A stretch of DNA of 64,000 nucleotides, from positions 124,001-188,000 of the forward strand of contig CAJNOI010000081.1 of assembly GCA_905250115.1 (NCBI GenBank). The letters run 5' to 3'. This DNA is from Adineta steineri. Taxonomy: Eukaryota > Rotifera > Eurotatoria > Adinetida > Adinetidae. The notes under the pieces were generated by a model that ran no database searches, was not told where the DNA came from, and was given only the letters and a program-made list of their open reading frames with translations. Numbering within the stretch: the stretch's first letter is position 1; each line of letters starts with the position of its first letter. The position numbers were made by a program, and so were the translations under genes. Positions 1 through 11,973 of the stretch are shown piece by piece.

Positions 1-58
1 ACACTTATTTAATACTGTTTGACGAAAAAAAAAGAAGATATTTGTAGATTAAAATCAA

Positions 59-1057
59 ATGACATCTAAACGTATTCGCGAAGGTTTGCAATCAATTATA
101 TCTCGAATTTCACCATTTACTATTAATACCACGGCAGATGATATATCAGGAATCTGTTGGATACTTGATCTTCCATTGGAAATTCTTCAAATGATTACTG
201 ATTATCTCAATGTACGTGATTTGACCTCATTGAGTCGAAGTTGTCAAATGTTTTATAAACTTATTAATAATGATAATTTTTGGATTCATCGTATACATCA
301 TCAATTTCCTCATCCTATTGCTAATTTTTATACTTTTGATCTATTTCAAAAATCTGAAGAGATTGAAATAGTTCCACAATCTCGTCCATCAGGTTTCATG
401 CATACCAGAGAAGATTGTGACCTTGATCGTTTTGCCGTAAACTCTGCTACATATTACAATGATGAAGTAATCGAACAACGGCATACAAAAATGTACGTAT
501 CAGAAGATGATTTTTTAACGTATGTCGGATATTTTCATTATAATAAACCAACAAAAAGAATGAATGTTCCATTAATGAAATTAGTCTATTTTTATTTAAT
601 TGATCGAAAACAACAAGCAGCTGCTAATATGCATGTTGTTCATCTTAATGGTCAATATCTTGTCGATCGTACTACTCAAGAGAGTTTAACTGGTCATGTT
701 ATTCAATTACAAAGTGTATGTTGGCTTGAAATAACTGGCAATTTTGAACATAATCTAATGCCTGGAAAATATGAAGTTATTTGGCGTATGAAAGGTCATG
801 CAGGAAATATTTCAATGTATGGAGTAACAGAATTTCTTGTTGCTCCATCAAATGGGAAAATGTTAATTAAGAGAATTACTGAAGAAGAGTTTCGTAGTTA
901 CACATTAGAACATGGCAATCGTTGGTTTATAAAAAGTCTTGGTCAAATAATGATTTATAAACCATCAAAAGTTATGGTAGGAATACGCAATTGGCGAGAA
1001 GGAAGTTGGAAAGCAGGTGTTACATGGGATTATATTGAATTGAAAGTCATACCGTAA
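59..1057 (+). CDS. F-box protein with PP2 (phloem protein 2)-like C-terminus
   Basis: Single-exon gene of 332 aa, the first ATG of a long open frame closed by TAA. Residues about 36-80 form an F-box (LDLPLEIL, then DLTSLSRSC and a conserved FW), which in this family binds Skp1 in an SCF ubiquitin ligase. Residues about 170-331 resemble the PP2-like carbohydrate-binding fold that follows the F-box in plant FBXO/PP2 proteins: CWLEITGNF, then a YEVIWRMKG strand and a closing GVTWDYIELKV. The predicted role is substrate choice, perhaps of glycosylated targets. The F-box is seen clearly; the PP2 match is by motif order from memory and less sure. The lack of introns contrasts with the intron-rich neighbours and would suit a retrocopy or transfer. 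Confidence 0.75.
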   Translation: MTSKRIREGLQSIISRISPFTINTTADDISGICWILDLPLEILQMITDYLNVRDLTSLSRSCQMFYKLINNDNFWIHRIHHQFPHPIANFYTFDLFQKSEEIEIVPQSRPSGFMHTREDCDLDRFAVNSATYYNDEVIEQRHTKMYVSEDDFLTYVGYFHYNKPTKRMNVPLMKLVYFYLIDRKQQAAANMHVVHLNGQYLVDRTTQESLTGHVIQLQSVCWLEITGNFEHNLMPGKYEVIWRMKGHAGNISMYGVTEFLVAPSNGKMLIKRITEEEFRSYTLEHGNRWFIKSLGQIMIYKPSKVMVGIRNWREGSWKAGVTWDYIELKVIP

Positions 1058-1489
1058 TATATATTGTATTATGGCTTATATATTTTTAAAAATCAAATAA
1101 ATTATTTATTTTTTCTTATTTTAAGAAAAGAGCTGTCACTATTATTGTTAATCTATATTGTAAAATTTTATTATTTGTGTATATATATTATAAATTAATA
1201 AATAAATCGATAGATGTCATTAGTTAATATAAATAAGAAATTAGAGTAATCATGTATTTTATAATGAAATATTATACTTCATATGTTGTAAAACTACTGA
1301 ATAATTAAAATTAAGTATATATTTAAGAATACTTTTTAATTATAAATCTTGTTTCTATGGAAACAGAAACGTATAAAAAAAACTATTTTAATCAATCAAA
1401 ATATAACGTACCGTGCATAATCCATAAAAAAGAAATCAATTTTTCTAAACTGTTAAATAATTTTATTTTTTCAATGTAAGAGAGAGACA
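1058..1489. other. AT-rich intergenic spacer
   Basis: No convincing gene. It should hold the 3' end of the F-box gene and the promoter and 5' UTR of the downstream phosphatase gene. No clear TATA box or structured element stands out. Confidence 0.5.
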
Positions 1490-3514
1490 ATGGCAGATGA
1501 TGTGAAAGAAGATGAATCAGGTAGTTCACAACTTCCATCGACTTCACCGTTACCAGTTACAGAAGAATCTGCTAATACTATTGCTGCATTGGTTTGTAAG
1601 ATTCCTTTGATAGAACAAGAGAGTGCAAATGTTCCATCAACTGATAGTGGTAGTCGTCGACGAAGTAGTTTTTCCAAACTTCAAGCACTTATTTCTTCCA
1701 GTCATTTACTTCCAATACCTGCTGCTCGAGGACGGTGAAGAAAAGAAGATATATTTTCGGCTTTTTTTTCTAAATAGAAATTTCTTTTTAAATAGAAATT
1801 TTCTTGTTGGATCCGGACAACAATTACCAGAGAATGTGACAGATGATCTTTCATATTGTTTTCCAAATGGACGACCATTAACAATAATGATGGTTACATG
1901 GAATGTAGGTGAAGCATCAAAATTATATGAACAAAATTATACTCCAACAGATAGACAAACTGCTGAACCTAAACAACGTATGTTAGATGATATGTCTGAT
2001 ATATTATTACCGACATTTATTGATTATGTTTCGGATTTAATTATTATTTGTACACAAGAAGTATCTGTTACGAAAAAAGGGTATTAACTATATCGATATA
2101 TTAATATAAATATATGTCTATTCTTTGATTTAGACTCGATTGGGAAGTTTTACTTCAAGAAGTTATTGGTCCAAAACATGTTTTATTTCATTCAATTCAT
2201 TTTGGTACTTTATCGTTATGTATATTTTTACGAAGAGATTTAATTTGGTTTTGTAGTGGTATATATCGAAAAGAAAAGATAGTTTTTTAAATATTATGTT
2301 AGTTTTTATTTAGAACCTGAAGACGATGTTATAAAATTTCGAGCGGTAGGACCCGTTCGTACGAAAGCTTCTTTAGCTGTTACTTTTAATCTTTTTGGTA
2401 CATCATTTATGGTTATTAATTCACATTTTGAAGGTAGAATTATATTTAAAAAAATAATTCAGAATAATACGATTGAATTTATTTAGCTGGTGAAGGTTCT
2501 GAAGGTCGATCAAATCGACGATTGAACTTTGAAAATACAGTGAATAAATTAACTATACCACATAGTTTCGTTCAACGAACTGTCTTAATAAATAAACATC
2601 TATCAACGGCGGAAAAAACAGAAAGTATAAGACGTATTGAATCAACAACATCACTTGATTCTGCTCCATATACGGGCGTAGGTAAATTTTCAATCAAATT
2701 TATCTTGTCATATTAGAATTGGATAAATATTTATTTTGATTAGATATGACAAAATCATGTGATTGTGTTCTATGGGGAGGTGATCTAAATTTTCGAATTA
2801 ATATGTCACATAACGAAGTAGTCGAACTTTGTAAAGAACAAAAATATGATCAAATTCTAGAGAACGATGAATTTCGTACTCACAAAAAGTCATCTGGTAA
2901 AGAAGCCTTTCTCTATAGAAAAAAAAAATAAAGAATTTGTTTTTTTCATGATTAAATAGGTGGTCTCTATGCAGACTTTAAAGAAGCAACGATTGAATTT
3001 CCTCCAACATACAAATTTGATCTTCGTTCTACTACGGATAATTATACTAAAAATCGAACGCCATCATATACAGTACGAATCTTTATTTAATTATAGAGTC
3101 ACAATCTATCTTTCCGTTGAATTTCATAGGATCGTATTCTTTATCGAGATAAACCAACATCATTACTTGACTGTACACAATATAAATCAATTGAAGGTGT
3201 GAAACATTCGGATCATAAACCTGTGATTGCTCATTTTCGTATTAAACTTAAACCTGCTTTACATACGTAAGAAAATAGATGAACAATTGATCATTATTTA
3301 TATTCGAATATATTTTAGAGAAAATCTTTCATATGGAAAATTTAATCGTGAAGTTTATAAACGTGGTATGTATCATTCAATTATATTTTTATGCATGAAT
3401 TTTCTTTAAATAGGTTGTGAACAACGTGAACGACATCATTCATTGGGTGTAGGATTAAGAAATACTAAACGTCGAACTGCTAATGCTCGAAGTTCTGTTT
3501 GTGTTCTTCAATGA
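1490..3514 (+). CDS. INPP5E: Inositol polyphosphate 5-phosphatase, INPP5E-like, CaaX-terminated
   Basis: Ten exons joined in phase (1490-1734, 1796-2080, 2134-2258, 2314-2433, 2487-2681, 2744-2896, 2960-3072, 3130-3266, 3319-3365, 3414-3514) give 506 aa. All introns are GT-AG and 48-63 nt. The catalytic domain starts at TWNVGE (about residue 116) and carries the family signatures WGGDLNFR (about 334-341), PSYTDRIL (409-416) and SDHKPV (439-444). The first 80 residues are Ser/Pro/Glu-rich and look disordered. The protein ends in CVLQ, a CaaX box predicted to be prenylated, as in animal INPP5E, which removes the 5-phosphate from PI(4,5)P2 and PI(3,4,5)P3 in the primary cilium. It is shorter than human INPP5E, with less N-terminal region. 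Assignment to INPP5E over other 5-phosphatases rests mainly on the CaaX box and overall layout. Confidence 0.85.
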
Positions 3515-4056
3515 ATTTTAGTTTTGTTAATGTGTTATGTTTAACTAGTCATCAGTGAGAACATTTGAAGTAGATCTAACAAATTCGTTTTTTTTATAAC
3601 TATATTCAATTTCTTATATTCATAAATACGTGAATATTGACAAGACCTTTGATTCAACTCGGCGAGAGAACATAAAATAGAGTGTAACTTTTGATCTCGT
3701 GTCAAGAATAATTTAAAAAAAAGGTCCTGTTGAATGTCAGACGTCATTTAATGAACCATGGTATAATAAAATACGATTAATGTTAAAATTCTCTTTTTTT
3801 ATTTTTGCTTGATTATTTAATTCTCATAATAAAAGATGAGAATGATATATATAAATATTAGAATAAAAAGAAAAAGCGTATATGCGTGAATATACAATTT
3901 GTTGAATTATTATCGCACGTAGGAGGAATGATGAAAAAATGTAAAAAAACAACAGACTAATCTTAACATTCGTCATTATCTATACGATTAAAGAACGAAA
4001 ATATTTAATTCACAGTAAGTTAACTATCGTCACCGAACTTTAAGAAATAAATTAGA
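3515..4056. other. Convergent intergenic region
   Basis: Lies between the tail-to-tail ends of the 5-phosphatase gene and the GBA2 gene, so it should hold both polyadenylation regions. A 68-codon minus-strand frame at 3541-3747 has low-complexity composition and no recognisable motif, and is treated as chance. Confidence 0.5.
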
Positions 4057-7000
4057 TTAAACATAATCTGTTCTGATACTACTATTGGTCTCTGTTTCCA
4101 GTTTAGATAATTCCAATGCTTTTTGTATTGCCCAAATACTTAATGCACGCATGTAACCACACTAATATCAAATAATAAATTAGAGTTCAGGTTTTTTTTT
4201 GTAAAACAAATACTTACAGATCGAAAATGTGCATCACGGGTTAATGCTTCTGGTGTTTGAAAAGCTAAACCAGCTTCATTGAAACATGTATTATAAATAC
4301 CTTCTGCTGTTAGGAATGCTTCTTTTCGGCGATCCTAATAAAAATTAAACATAAAAAATCAAATCAAATGAAATTAATAGAATATTACTTCCATCATCAT
4401 TGTTGATGATAAACCATAGGTAATACCAGTCCATATTTCTTCGGATTGCATACTAACAATTTCTAATTCACCTGATTTTGTCATTCCATTGACAGCACCT
4501 AGTTTACCATTACCAAATGCCATGACATTTGATTTAAAGATCGTATCAAGTACACTATCTACTCGTTCTTTGTTGAAATCCTTAAAAAAAGAAATTGATT
4601 ATTTGATTTCTAAATAAGATCTTACTTCATATTTATGACCGGATAAACGTAAATACCAAAAACCAGCTAATTGATCAGACATAATACTATCATGATGAAG
4701 TGATATACTGGAATCATAATTATAATATTTACCTAAAGAGAAAGATTACAATATAAATGAACAATTAGAGAAATAGACTAACCATTCCATAATTTTTCTT
4801 CATAAGATTTTTTAGCTAATTTAAGCCATACTTCATATTCATCAACAGCATTTGTATCATTCATAAGTCGAGCCATTTCTACACAAGCACGAAGAGAGGC
4901 AATATGTAAACCTCCACAATATGCACTAAAAAACCAGAATCCAATAATTATTCTATAAAAGTTTAATCATTATACAATACCTTGCTCCAACGACTGTCCA
5001 TGCATCATATGTTTGATCAGCAAAGCCGCCATTATCCACTAAACCATCACCATCAGTATCTTGTTTTTTAAGACGATCTGTAACAAACTAGAAAAAGAGA
5101 GAAAAACTCAAATATTCAAGATTTTGTTTTTCTTCTAAATTCTTACTTTAACAGTTGTCCATACATCAGCAAGAAAATCTTTATTTTTAGTATACATATA
5201 ATCACGATATATTTGTAATAGATATTTTGGACCTAAATCTTTCCAGTCAGCTGTATCATGAGCAATATAAGCATTAATTAATAACCATGGTTCTTCATCT
5301 ATTAAATAGAAGTTTTTCATAGGAATGAAATTATCAAATACTAATTACCGGGATCACCAAGATCATGTGGAACAGAATGTAATGTTTTCCATTGACCTGC
5401 TTGACCATGAAATAAGTAAATTCTTGATTCAAGTTTTTCATAAATAATTGATCGTGCTATAATAATTATTAAATATTACTATGAACAATAAATTTTAATT
5501 CTTTACCAAAATCATATTGAATACTTAATTCCAATTCCGGCCATAATTGTATCAGAGCAAATGAAGCATAAAAATGAACATCATATGTATTCACCATTCG
5601 ATATTCATGACCTTATAAATACGAATTTTATAAATAATAGTATGCAAATGAGAAAAAAAAATCAATTACCTTCTAAATATCCATATCGACCCCATTTTCT
5701 AACATGATCAGGTAATGTAGTATCATCACTTACATCAAGCCAGATGGAACCACCATCAGCTATAAAATAGGATTCATTAAATAGTGCACTTTTATACCAA
5801 TCTGGTAATGATCTAAAATATTGAGAATATATTGTTTCTTTTTTAATAAATTTTTATTTATTTACGTATCATCTAAAACTGGTTTTTGCCATTTAGCAAT
5901 AGCTTCTTCCCATGCTAATCGATTATTCATTGTATAAAGACAAAGGACGGTTCCATTTAATGTTGATTTATCAAACCATTTTGTATACCATCTTTAAATG
6001 AAAAAATAAAAATTTTATAGAAATAAATTTTCAGACTTTGAATATAGTTTTTGTCCAAGACCAAATTTAACTTCTGGCATATTCCAAGCAAGTGCAAATT
6101 CAGATGTTTTAATAGAATTTGGTTCAACTGTTGTTGTTATAGATACACAGCTAGCTGTATTTACTGTTGATATTTTTGAAAGATGCGATTCTGCATCTGT
6201 TAATTGACCATCAGTAACAAAATCAAACCATACATCGTTTCCTTCAGTTTCGGAATCGGTATTAAAATTTGTTCGTGTTGTTATTATATTATCGGACTAG
6301 AAAATTTCCAATAGAATTATTTAATCTATATTAAAATAATACAAACTTCTTTTTTTCCTAATATACAATATTCAAGTTTCATATCGCGTAGTTTTTGTTT
6401 TATTGATATACCAGTAGCAGATAGATCAGAATCGGAAACATTAACTGTTTCATGAACAACATCTTCACAAGCGAATTCATCAGATGCGGAACCAGCTTGC
6501 CATGTAAACATTAAACTAACTTCAACTGGTTCATCATGTAAGTTTTCAATATACCAAACAAAAGAAGCAACTGGAAGAGACGAATCCTTAAATAGAAAAA
6601 AATGAAGAATTATTTTAAAGAAAATTTTAGTTAAGAATACTTTATAATTATGTGGTATAAAAGGTGAGAGTTGTTGGCATAGTAATCGAATATTTTGACC
6701 AGGTAAATCATAAGTCGTCCATGATTGTGGATATAAAGCATGGTAATGACCATTTTCTTTTGGAAATGCACAATTCCATGCGCGGAATCCTTTTTTTCGT
6801 AAATGATTAGGTGTTAAAACTTGACAATATGTTGTTGTATGTCGACGACGAATACAAACAGTAAACTAATAGATTTTCCAAAGTTTAAAAAATATTCAAA
6901 AGAAAAAAAATCAACTAACTGTATTTGCTTCAACAGTATGAAATTCATAAAGACCTGGTACAAGTTGATAACGGCAAAATTCTCCTTTAAAACCGCGACC

Positions 7001-7371
7001 GATTGTTCCACAACCCAAACCACCAAGTGGTGCACCTATTATATCAAAGATAGAATTCTACCGATTAAATCTTTTCTTTTTCTCTTACCATAAATTTGTT
7101 GTAGTGGTATTGGATTAATAAAATCCATATGTGCTCTTCGTTTTGCTCGTCTTAATTTATACCATATACGAAGATATCTAGCATATACTCAAATAATATT
7201 CATCTTATTTTAATTCATCAAAATTTACCTCATAAATAGCGGTACATATTCAACCAATTGTTTAAGTCTTGGTCTTCCAAATGGCCGCCATGTTGCATCA
7301 AATTGTTTGTCGAAATCAACATGCCAACCATATTTAGTTGATATTCGCTTATCAAGATCTGTTGCAGGCAT
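4057..7371 (-). CDS. GBA2: Non-lysosomal glucosylceramidase (GBA2, GH116)
   Basis: Multi-exon minus-strand gene, starting [11 protein letters not shown] at 7371 and ending [12 protein letters not shown] at 4057, about 870 aa once its short introns are removed. The N-terminal GBA2 domain shows the hallmark [19 protein letters not shown] followed by CRYQLVPG. The catalytic domain contains [51 protein letters not shown] and AYCGGLHIA, all close to vertebrate GBA2. The Glu of the first motif and the Asp of DQTYD match the catalytic pair (Glu527 and Asp677 in human). The enzyme hydrolyses glucosylceramide to glucose and ceramide on the cytosolic face of ER and Golgi membranes. No frameshift was noticed. 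It is convergent with the 5-phosphatase gene and lies 58 bp downstream of MRPS35 on the same strand. Confidence 0.92.
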
Positions 7372-7429
7372 TTAAAAAATAATCTAAAAACAAAAAACAC
7401 ATTCGACTAGATATATCTTTATTTTTCTA

Positions 7430-8996
7430 TTATAATTTTAGATTGTATAACATGAGTACATCATTTTTATAATCTTTTAAATTTTTTAATTCATTTTCAA
7501 CACCTTCATCTTGAACACGACTTATACTTTTACGATATCTTTCAACGAGTTTTTTATTTCGATCAAGTAATGATTTCGAATTCACAGAAGATGGATCTTT
7601 CTATAAAACAAAAAAAAAACAAATCTAACAAAAGTTTTCATATCAATAAGGCAAACCTCATGAGCTTTGAGTATATCAAGTAATCGATCACGTGAAGGAC
7701 TTTCATCCCAATAATATCGTTGCCAATCATTCTTTGTTCGTTCTTGTTCCCAAGTCTCTGTTTTCTATAATTAAAGAAAAAACTTACTGAAATATTCAAT
7801 GGTATTATAAATATATTTACCCAAGATTCAAAATACAATGCTGTTAATAAATATTGAGCATAATCATAATTTTGTTTACGATATGGACATCTAAACAAAT
7901 AAATAACCGCTGATAACTAATAATATTTTTATATATCATATAATTTATTTGTAATTACTATTTTGTTTACAAATATATATATATACGGAGTGTTGGAGTA
8001 CAAACTCGCTTCATTGGTTCTTGATAAGAAATACTTTTTTTCACCTGTAAACTCAAGGTATGATCAGTATTCGATTGTAATCATGAAATGCCGCCGGGGA
8101 TATTCTACTATTTATCTCAATTTTAAGATATTAATCTATTTTCATACTTATCAGCAACTAAAGTAAGTTCATCTGTATCTGTATTGTATCTTGGTCCAGC
8201 TAAACGAACAAATTTATCACGAGCATGTTCATCAAATTCAAGTTGAGTCAATTTAAACTACAAGAAAAAAAACTAAGCGATAAGAAAAGAGCAGAAATTA
8301 TCTTAGAATAATTACATTAAATTTTACAACACGAGCTCGAGTATCTCGTATTGATGGTGTTGAATTCAGATAATCATGTGTAGTTATTTGTATAGGTAAA
8401 TAATATTCACATGCTTCATCTGAATTAAATTCTTCTGGCCATGGTGTACAATATTCTAAATTAAATCAAAAGAAATAGACATATTTATAGACACTAAATA
8501 ATTTACGTTTAATTGCAGCACAATGTTTCTTTATATGATTTGGTGTTAGATGAAAAAAATTTGGAATTTTCATAAGTTCAGCATTAGCACGTTTTTCAAT
8601 TGGTAAACCTTTATTTTCTTTATCGGACGCAACATAACCTTGAGTTATAGGTAATGGAACAACACTTTGTTTAAATGTTGTAGCTGTTGGCCAAACATTT
8701 GTCCAATCTTGATCAGTTGACATACGTAAATATCGTGGTGGTAAAACCTCTTTGTATACAGGTTTTGGACGTTTTTTCATTGGACCAGATCGATTATTTT
8801 TTGCTGGTGTTAATTGTAATGTTCGAAATTCTCCTTCTTGAGCTGAAGGTAATATCAATCATTAATTATCTAGTAGAGAACTATTAGACTTACATTTAGG
8901 TCCAGTTGATCTTTGTGCTTGACGATAAGTTCGTATAAATACTAACATATTATTTGATGGTAATTTTAAACGAAGTTTCAAATATGTTAGAGACAT
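7430..8996 (-). CDS. MRPS35: Small ribosomal subunit protein mS35 (MRPS35)
   Basis: Starts MSLTYLKLRLK at 8996 and ends DVLMLYNLKL-stop at 7430. Diagnostic blocks match animal MRPS35 in order: MSTDQDWTNVWPTATTFKQS, MKIPNFFHLTPNHIKKHC, the SDEACEYYLPI block, TPSIRDTRARVVKF, CPYRKQNYDYAQYLLTALY and FESW followed by TWEQERTKNDW. The protein belongs to the small subunit of the mitochondrial ribosome. One intron (7891-8147, 257 nt, donor GTATGA, acceptor TTTAG) is about five times longer than its neighbours; joining across it gives ELTLVADKCPYRKQ, which fits the family. The other introns are the usual 50-60 nt. It is in the same direction as TMEM138 upstream, with 115 bp between. Confidence 0.92.
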
Positions 8997-9111
8997 TTTC
9001 TTTTTCTATATTTTTTAATCTACAAAAACAATATATATTATTACAAAACATTAAAAAAAGTCATGGAACGGATTAGATGAGATTGATATTGAGACACAAA
9101 AAGAAATTATT

Positions 9112-9951
9112 TTACTGTATTGCACAACAAATACATCGACTAGTTGTCATTCCTGATTGACTAGCATGCATTGCTACATTTGTCACTGCCATACGACGTT
9201 TTTCCCTAATGGAATAAAAAAAACAGAATTTTTTTATATCTAAATATCTATGACATGAGTATTTACCAAATGTTCTGTAACCATTTTGATGATTGATAAA
9301 AATGCGGATCACTCAAACGATAAGCAGCTCGTTTCATTGCATAATAATAAAAGGCAGAAACTAAAATATAAATAAAGTATAAAATGAAATCTACGAATAA
9401 TCATACATGTTCGTTGAATAATATATAAAATTAATATTTCCGTTTTTGAAAATGTATTCATATTAAATGTATCACTGGGAAAACGTGATAGCTATGAAAT
9501 AAAAATATAATTTTTTAACTGATGAAAATAATGGGTTAATATTTACAAGTATAAGAATTTGAATTGCTGCACATAATAGGAAATAAATACATGCTACAAT
9601 CATGGAAAATCCAAACATACGAAGAAGAAGACAAAGTAAACCAGCTTGAGCAACATACGTTGTTAATATCATAACAATAAGTAAAGTTATTGAAAGAACA
9701 ATACATACATCTTGAACACTAAAATTATGATTATGAATTTTACAATAGGCTTTGATCCTCTTTTTTTATACTTACATAAATATAATAAGTTGTTCATATT
9801 TATTCGGTGCTAGATATTCACCAAATGTATTAATACAAAGATCAATAGCCAGTAAAAATATATTTAAATAAAGTAAAGTTCGATAACGAAATGGAATTAT
9901 TGTTGAACGTTGTAATTGTGATGGATGTGCATGTACTTTTATTGTGTTCAT
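9112..9951 (-). CDS. TMEM138: Transmembrane protein 138 (ciliary transition zone)
   Basis: Starts MNTIKVHAHPS at 9951 and ends CICCAIQ-stop at 9112. Four hydrophobic segments are visible, around LNIFLLAIDLCINTFGEYL, VCIVLSITLLIVMILTTYV, IVACIYFLLCAAIQILIL and a TM4 near LYIIQRTFSAFYYY. The family signature RLSDPHFYQSSKWL follows TM4 (human: RLGDPHFYQDSLWL), and the VAQAGLLCLL block after TM2 also matches. TMEM138 is a small membrane protein needed for cilium formation; its loss causes Joubert syndrome in humans. The tail after the signature (EKRRMAVTNVAMHAS onward) is longer than in vertebrates. At least four short introns are present; the exon joins were made by eye. Confidence 0.88.
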
Positions 9952-10433
9952 TTTTATACTAATGCCTTCTTCTTATCATATTCTAATGACTATGTAAAAT
10001 AATCTTCAAGCATTATGAATCTTGAGCATGTAATATTAGGTTTCGCCATTTGTCAAGGCAATACTATTAACAATCATAATTTATATTGGTTAATAGAAGC
10101 AACAAAACATAAAAAAGATTATAAATAACATCAACTATCAGAGACCTCTATATAATATAACGAACAGAAAAGCTCGTACACACACGTGAATGATGTAAAA
10201 ATCATCAATATTAATTAATCGTTCTTATGATTGTTACACGTATATGATACTATTCAAAAGTAAAGGACATACATTGGTATGCAGATAAAAAGAAAAGAAA
10301 GTAAATATACATTTATTCATCTAAACTATACCTTGACTAGGTATGTAGTGTTCTATTCATTGCATTTGATCATATAACAAAAAGAGAGTACTGTGCAATT
10401 ATTGACTCGACACATTTCCTCGTAGATAATATA
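9952..10433. promoter_or_regulatory. Divergent intergenic region, TMEM138 / calcium sensor
   Basis: A 482 bp spacer between two head-to-head genes, so it probably contains both promoters. It is AT-rich, and no core promoter element could be assigned with confidence. Placement is by gene orientation only. Confidence 0.35.
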
Positions 10434-11219
10434 ATGGGCAATACAAAAAGTGCATCAAATATGTCACAATGTGCTATTAAAAATAGAAGACGATCTCAAA
10501 AATCAGTCTCTGAACCGATAACATTAACAGTAGTTGATGAGGAACAGCCAAGTCGTTGGCAATTATCCGAAAGAGATCTTGCTTTTCTTTCTACACAAAC
10601 AGGTAAGAATAATGTAATAGATTGTATTGACCTTTGTTCAACTATGAATTTTCTTCATAGGTTTTTCATCCGAAGAAATATTACGTTGGCATAAAAAATT
10701 TTTTCATGATAATCCTGATGGACGTCTTGATCGTGTTGCATTTCGTCAATTTTATCGTTTATTACGAAATGAAACACCTGAACGTTTAAATGATATGTGT
10801 GATCATATATTTCGTGCGTTTGATGTTGATGGAAATGGTTATGTTGAATTTGGTGAATTTCTACTTGGTTTTGCAATATCATCACATGGTGATCTTCGAT
10901 CACGTTTAAATTATGCATTTGAATGTTATGATCTCGATTCAAATGGATACTTAACAGAAGGTAAATGATAAATAAATAAATATATGAAAGTACACAATGA
11001 AATATTTATTTAATTTCAGATGAAATTGAACCAGTTCTTCGAGCAATGTATACTTTATTAGGTATAAAACATGTACAAGATTATCCACCAGAAAAATTTG
11101 CAAAAGATTTAATGAAAAAACTAGATATATCACAAGATGGTCGTGTAACTAAAGATGAATTCATTCATTTTCTTATGAAAGATGATATTTATAGAAATAC
11201 TGTTAATCCATTTCAGTAA
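10434..11219 (+). CDS. Neuronal calcium sensor (recoverin/hippocalcin/KChIP-like) EF-hand protein
   Basis: Three exons in phase (10434-10602, 10661-10960, 11020-11219) give 222 aa. The N-terminus MGNTKSAS has Gly2 and Ser6, a good N-myristoylation signal typical of the NCS family. Four EF-hands are arranged as in NCS proteins. EF1 (around FFHDNPDGRLDRVAFRQFY) looks degenerate. EF2 (FDVDGNGYVEFGEF), EF3 (YDLDSNGYLTEDEIE) and EF4 (LDISQDGRVTKDEF) have acidic or oxygen ligands in the right places. The predicted role is a calcium-myristoyl switch regulating membrane targets such as channels or receptor kinases. The N-terminal extension of about 50 residues is longer than in recoverin or NCS-1 and closer to KChIPs, so subfamily assignment is left open. 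Confidence 0.88.
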
Positions 11220-11260
11220 ATATTTTTTTTATTGTTTGTCAGATAATGAATAAAAATGTG

Positions 11261-11973
11261 TCAATTTTCATTACGTAAACGATAAGCAATATCTGTTAGA
11301 AGATAACCCATTAAATTAAGTCCTTTCCAAGTAGATCGCTGTTTGATTAATGGATCGTCTTCTGCTAATCCAATGCCCCAAATAGTATCTGTTGGTGAAG
11401 CTTCAACAAATAATGTGTCCTGATGATTTAATAATTGTTCTTTTAAATCTGCATGTTGTGTAAACTAAGTTACAATTTCATATAAAAATTCTATTGAATA
11501 TAAAATATATTACTTTGAGATAATTTCCATCGGAAACAATTCTTGTTCGATTATTAGTCCATACAGTCTCATTAAAATGGTTAACTTGTCTTCCTAATCC
11601 TCTACATTTGCCAGGTGTAGTTGCTTCAAGAATTTTTTGAGCAGTCTCATCATCATTAAATAATTCTAAATATTTTAGAGAAAAGTTATATAAAAACTAA
11701 AAAAAATGGAAATATTTACTAACTTGCTTTATGATACATCATATATTGCTCAGTACAATGAAATTGAATACCATTATCAATAATTATACTCGGATAAAAA
11801 TTACCAAACGGAGATGCTTTTGTATAGAAAAAAAGAAATTTTGTTGGTTCATTATTTGGAAAATGAGCATGAACACGATTGATAAGTTCCGTTTCAAAAG
11901 AACTTAATTGAGAACGAATATTGAATGACATAACTTGTTTTTTTTTCAAATGATTTGGAGTCCAGATACACAT
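11261..11973 (-). CDS. NADAR-domain protein (YbiA-like N-glycosidase)
   Basis: Three exons on the minus strand ending in YRLRNEN-stop (TGA at 11261). Start is placed at the ATG at 11973 (MCIWTPNH); a second in-frame ATG at 11931 (MSFNIRSQ) is also possible. The NADAR/DUF1768 signature is visible: FLFFYTKASPFGNFYPS, then IQFHCTEQYMMYHKA, and near the end DTIWGIGLAEDDPLI followed by WKGLNLMGYLL. The family cleaves N-glycosidic bonds, acting on riboflavin-pathway intermediates (YbiA) or reversing guanine ADP-ribosylation. It is mostly microbial, fungal and plant, so its presence next to animal genes is of interest. The short introns show it is embedded in the host genome. Confidence 0.85.
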
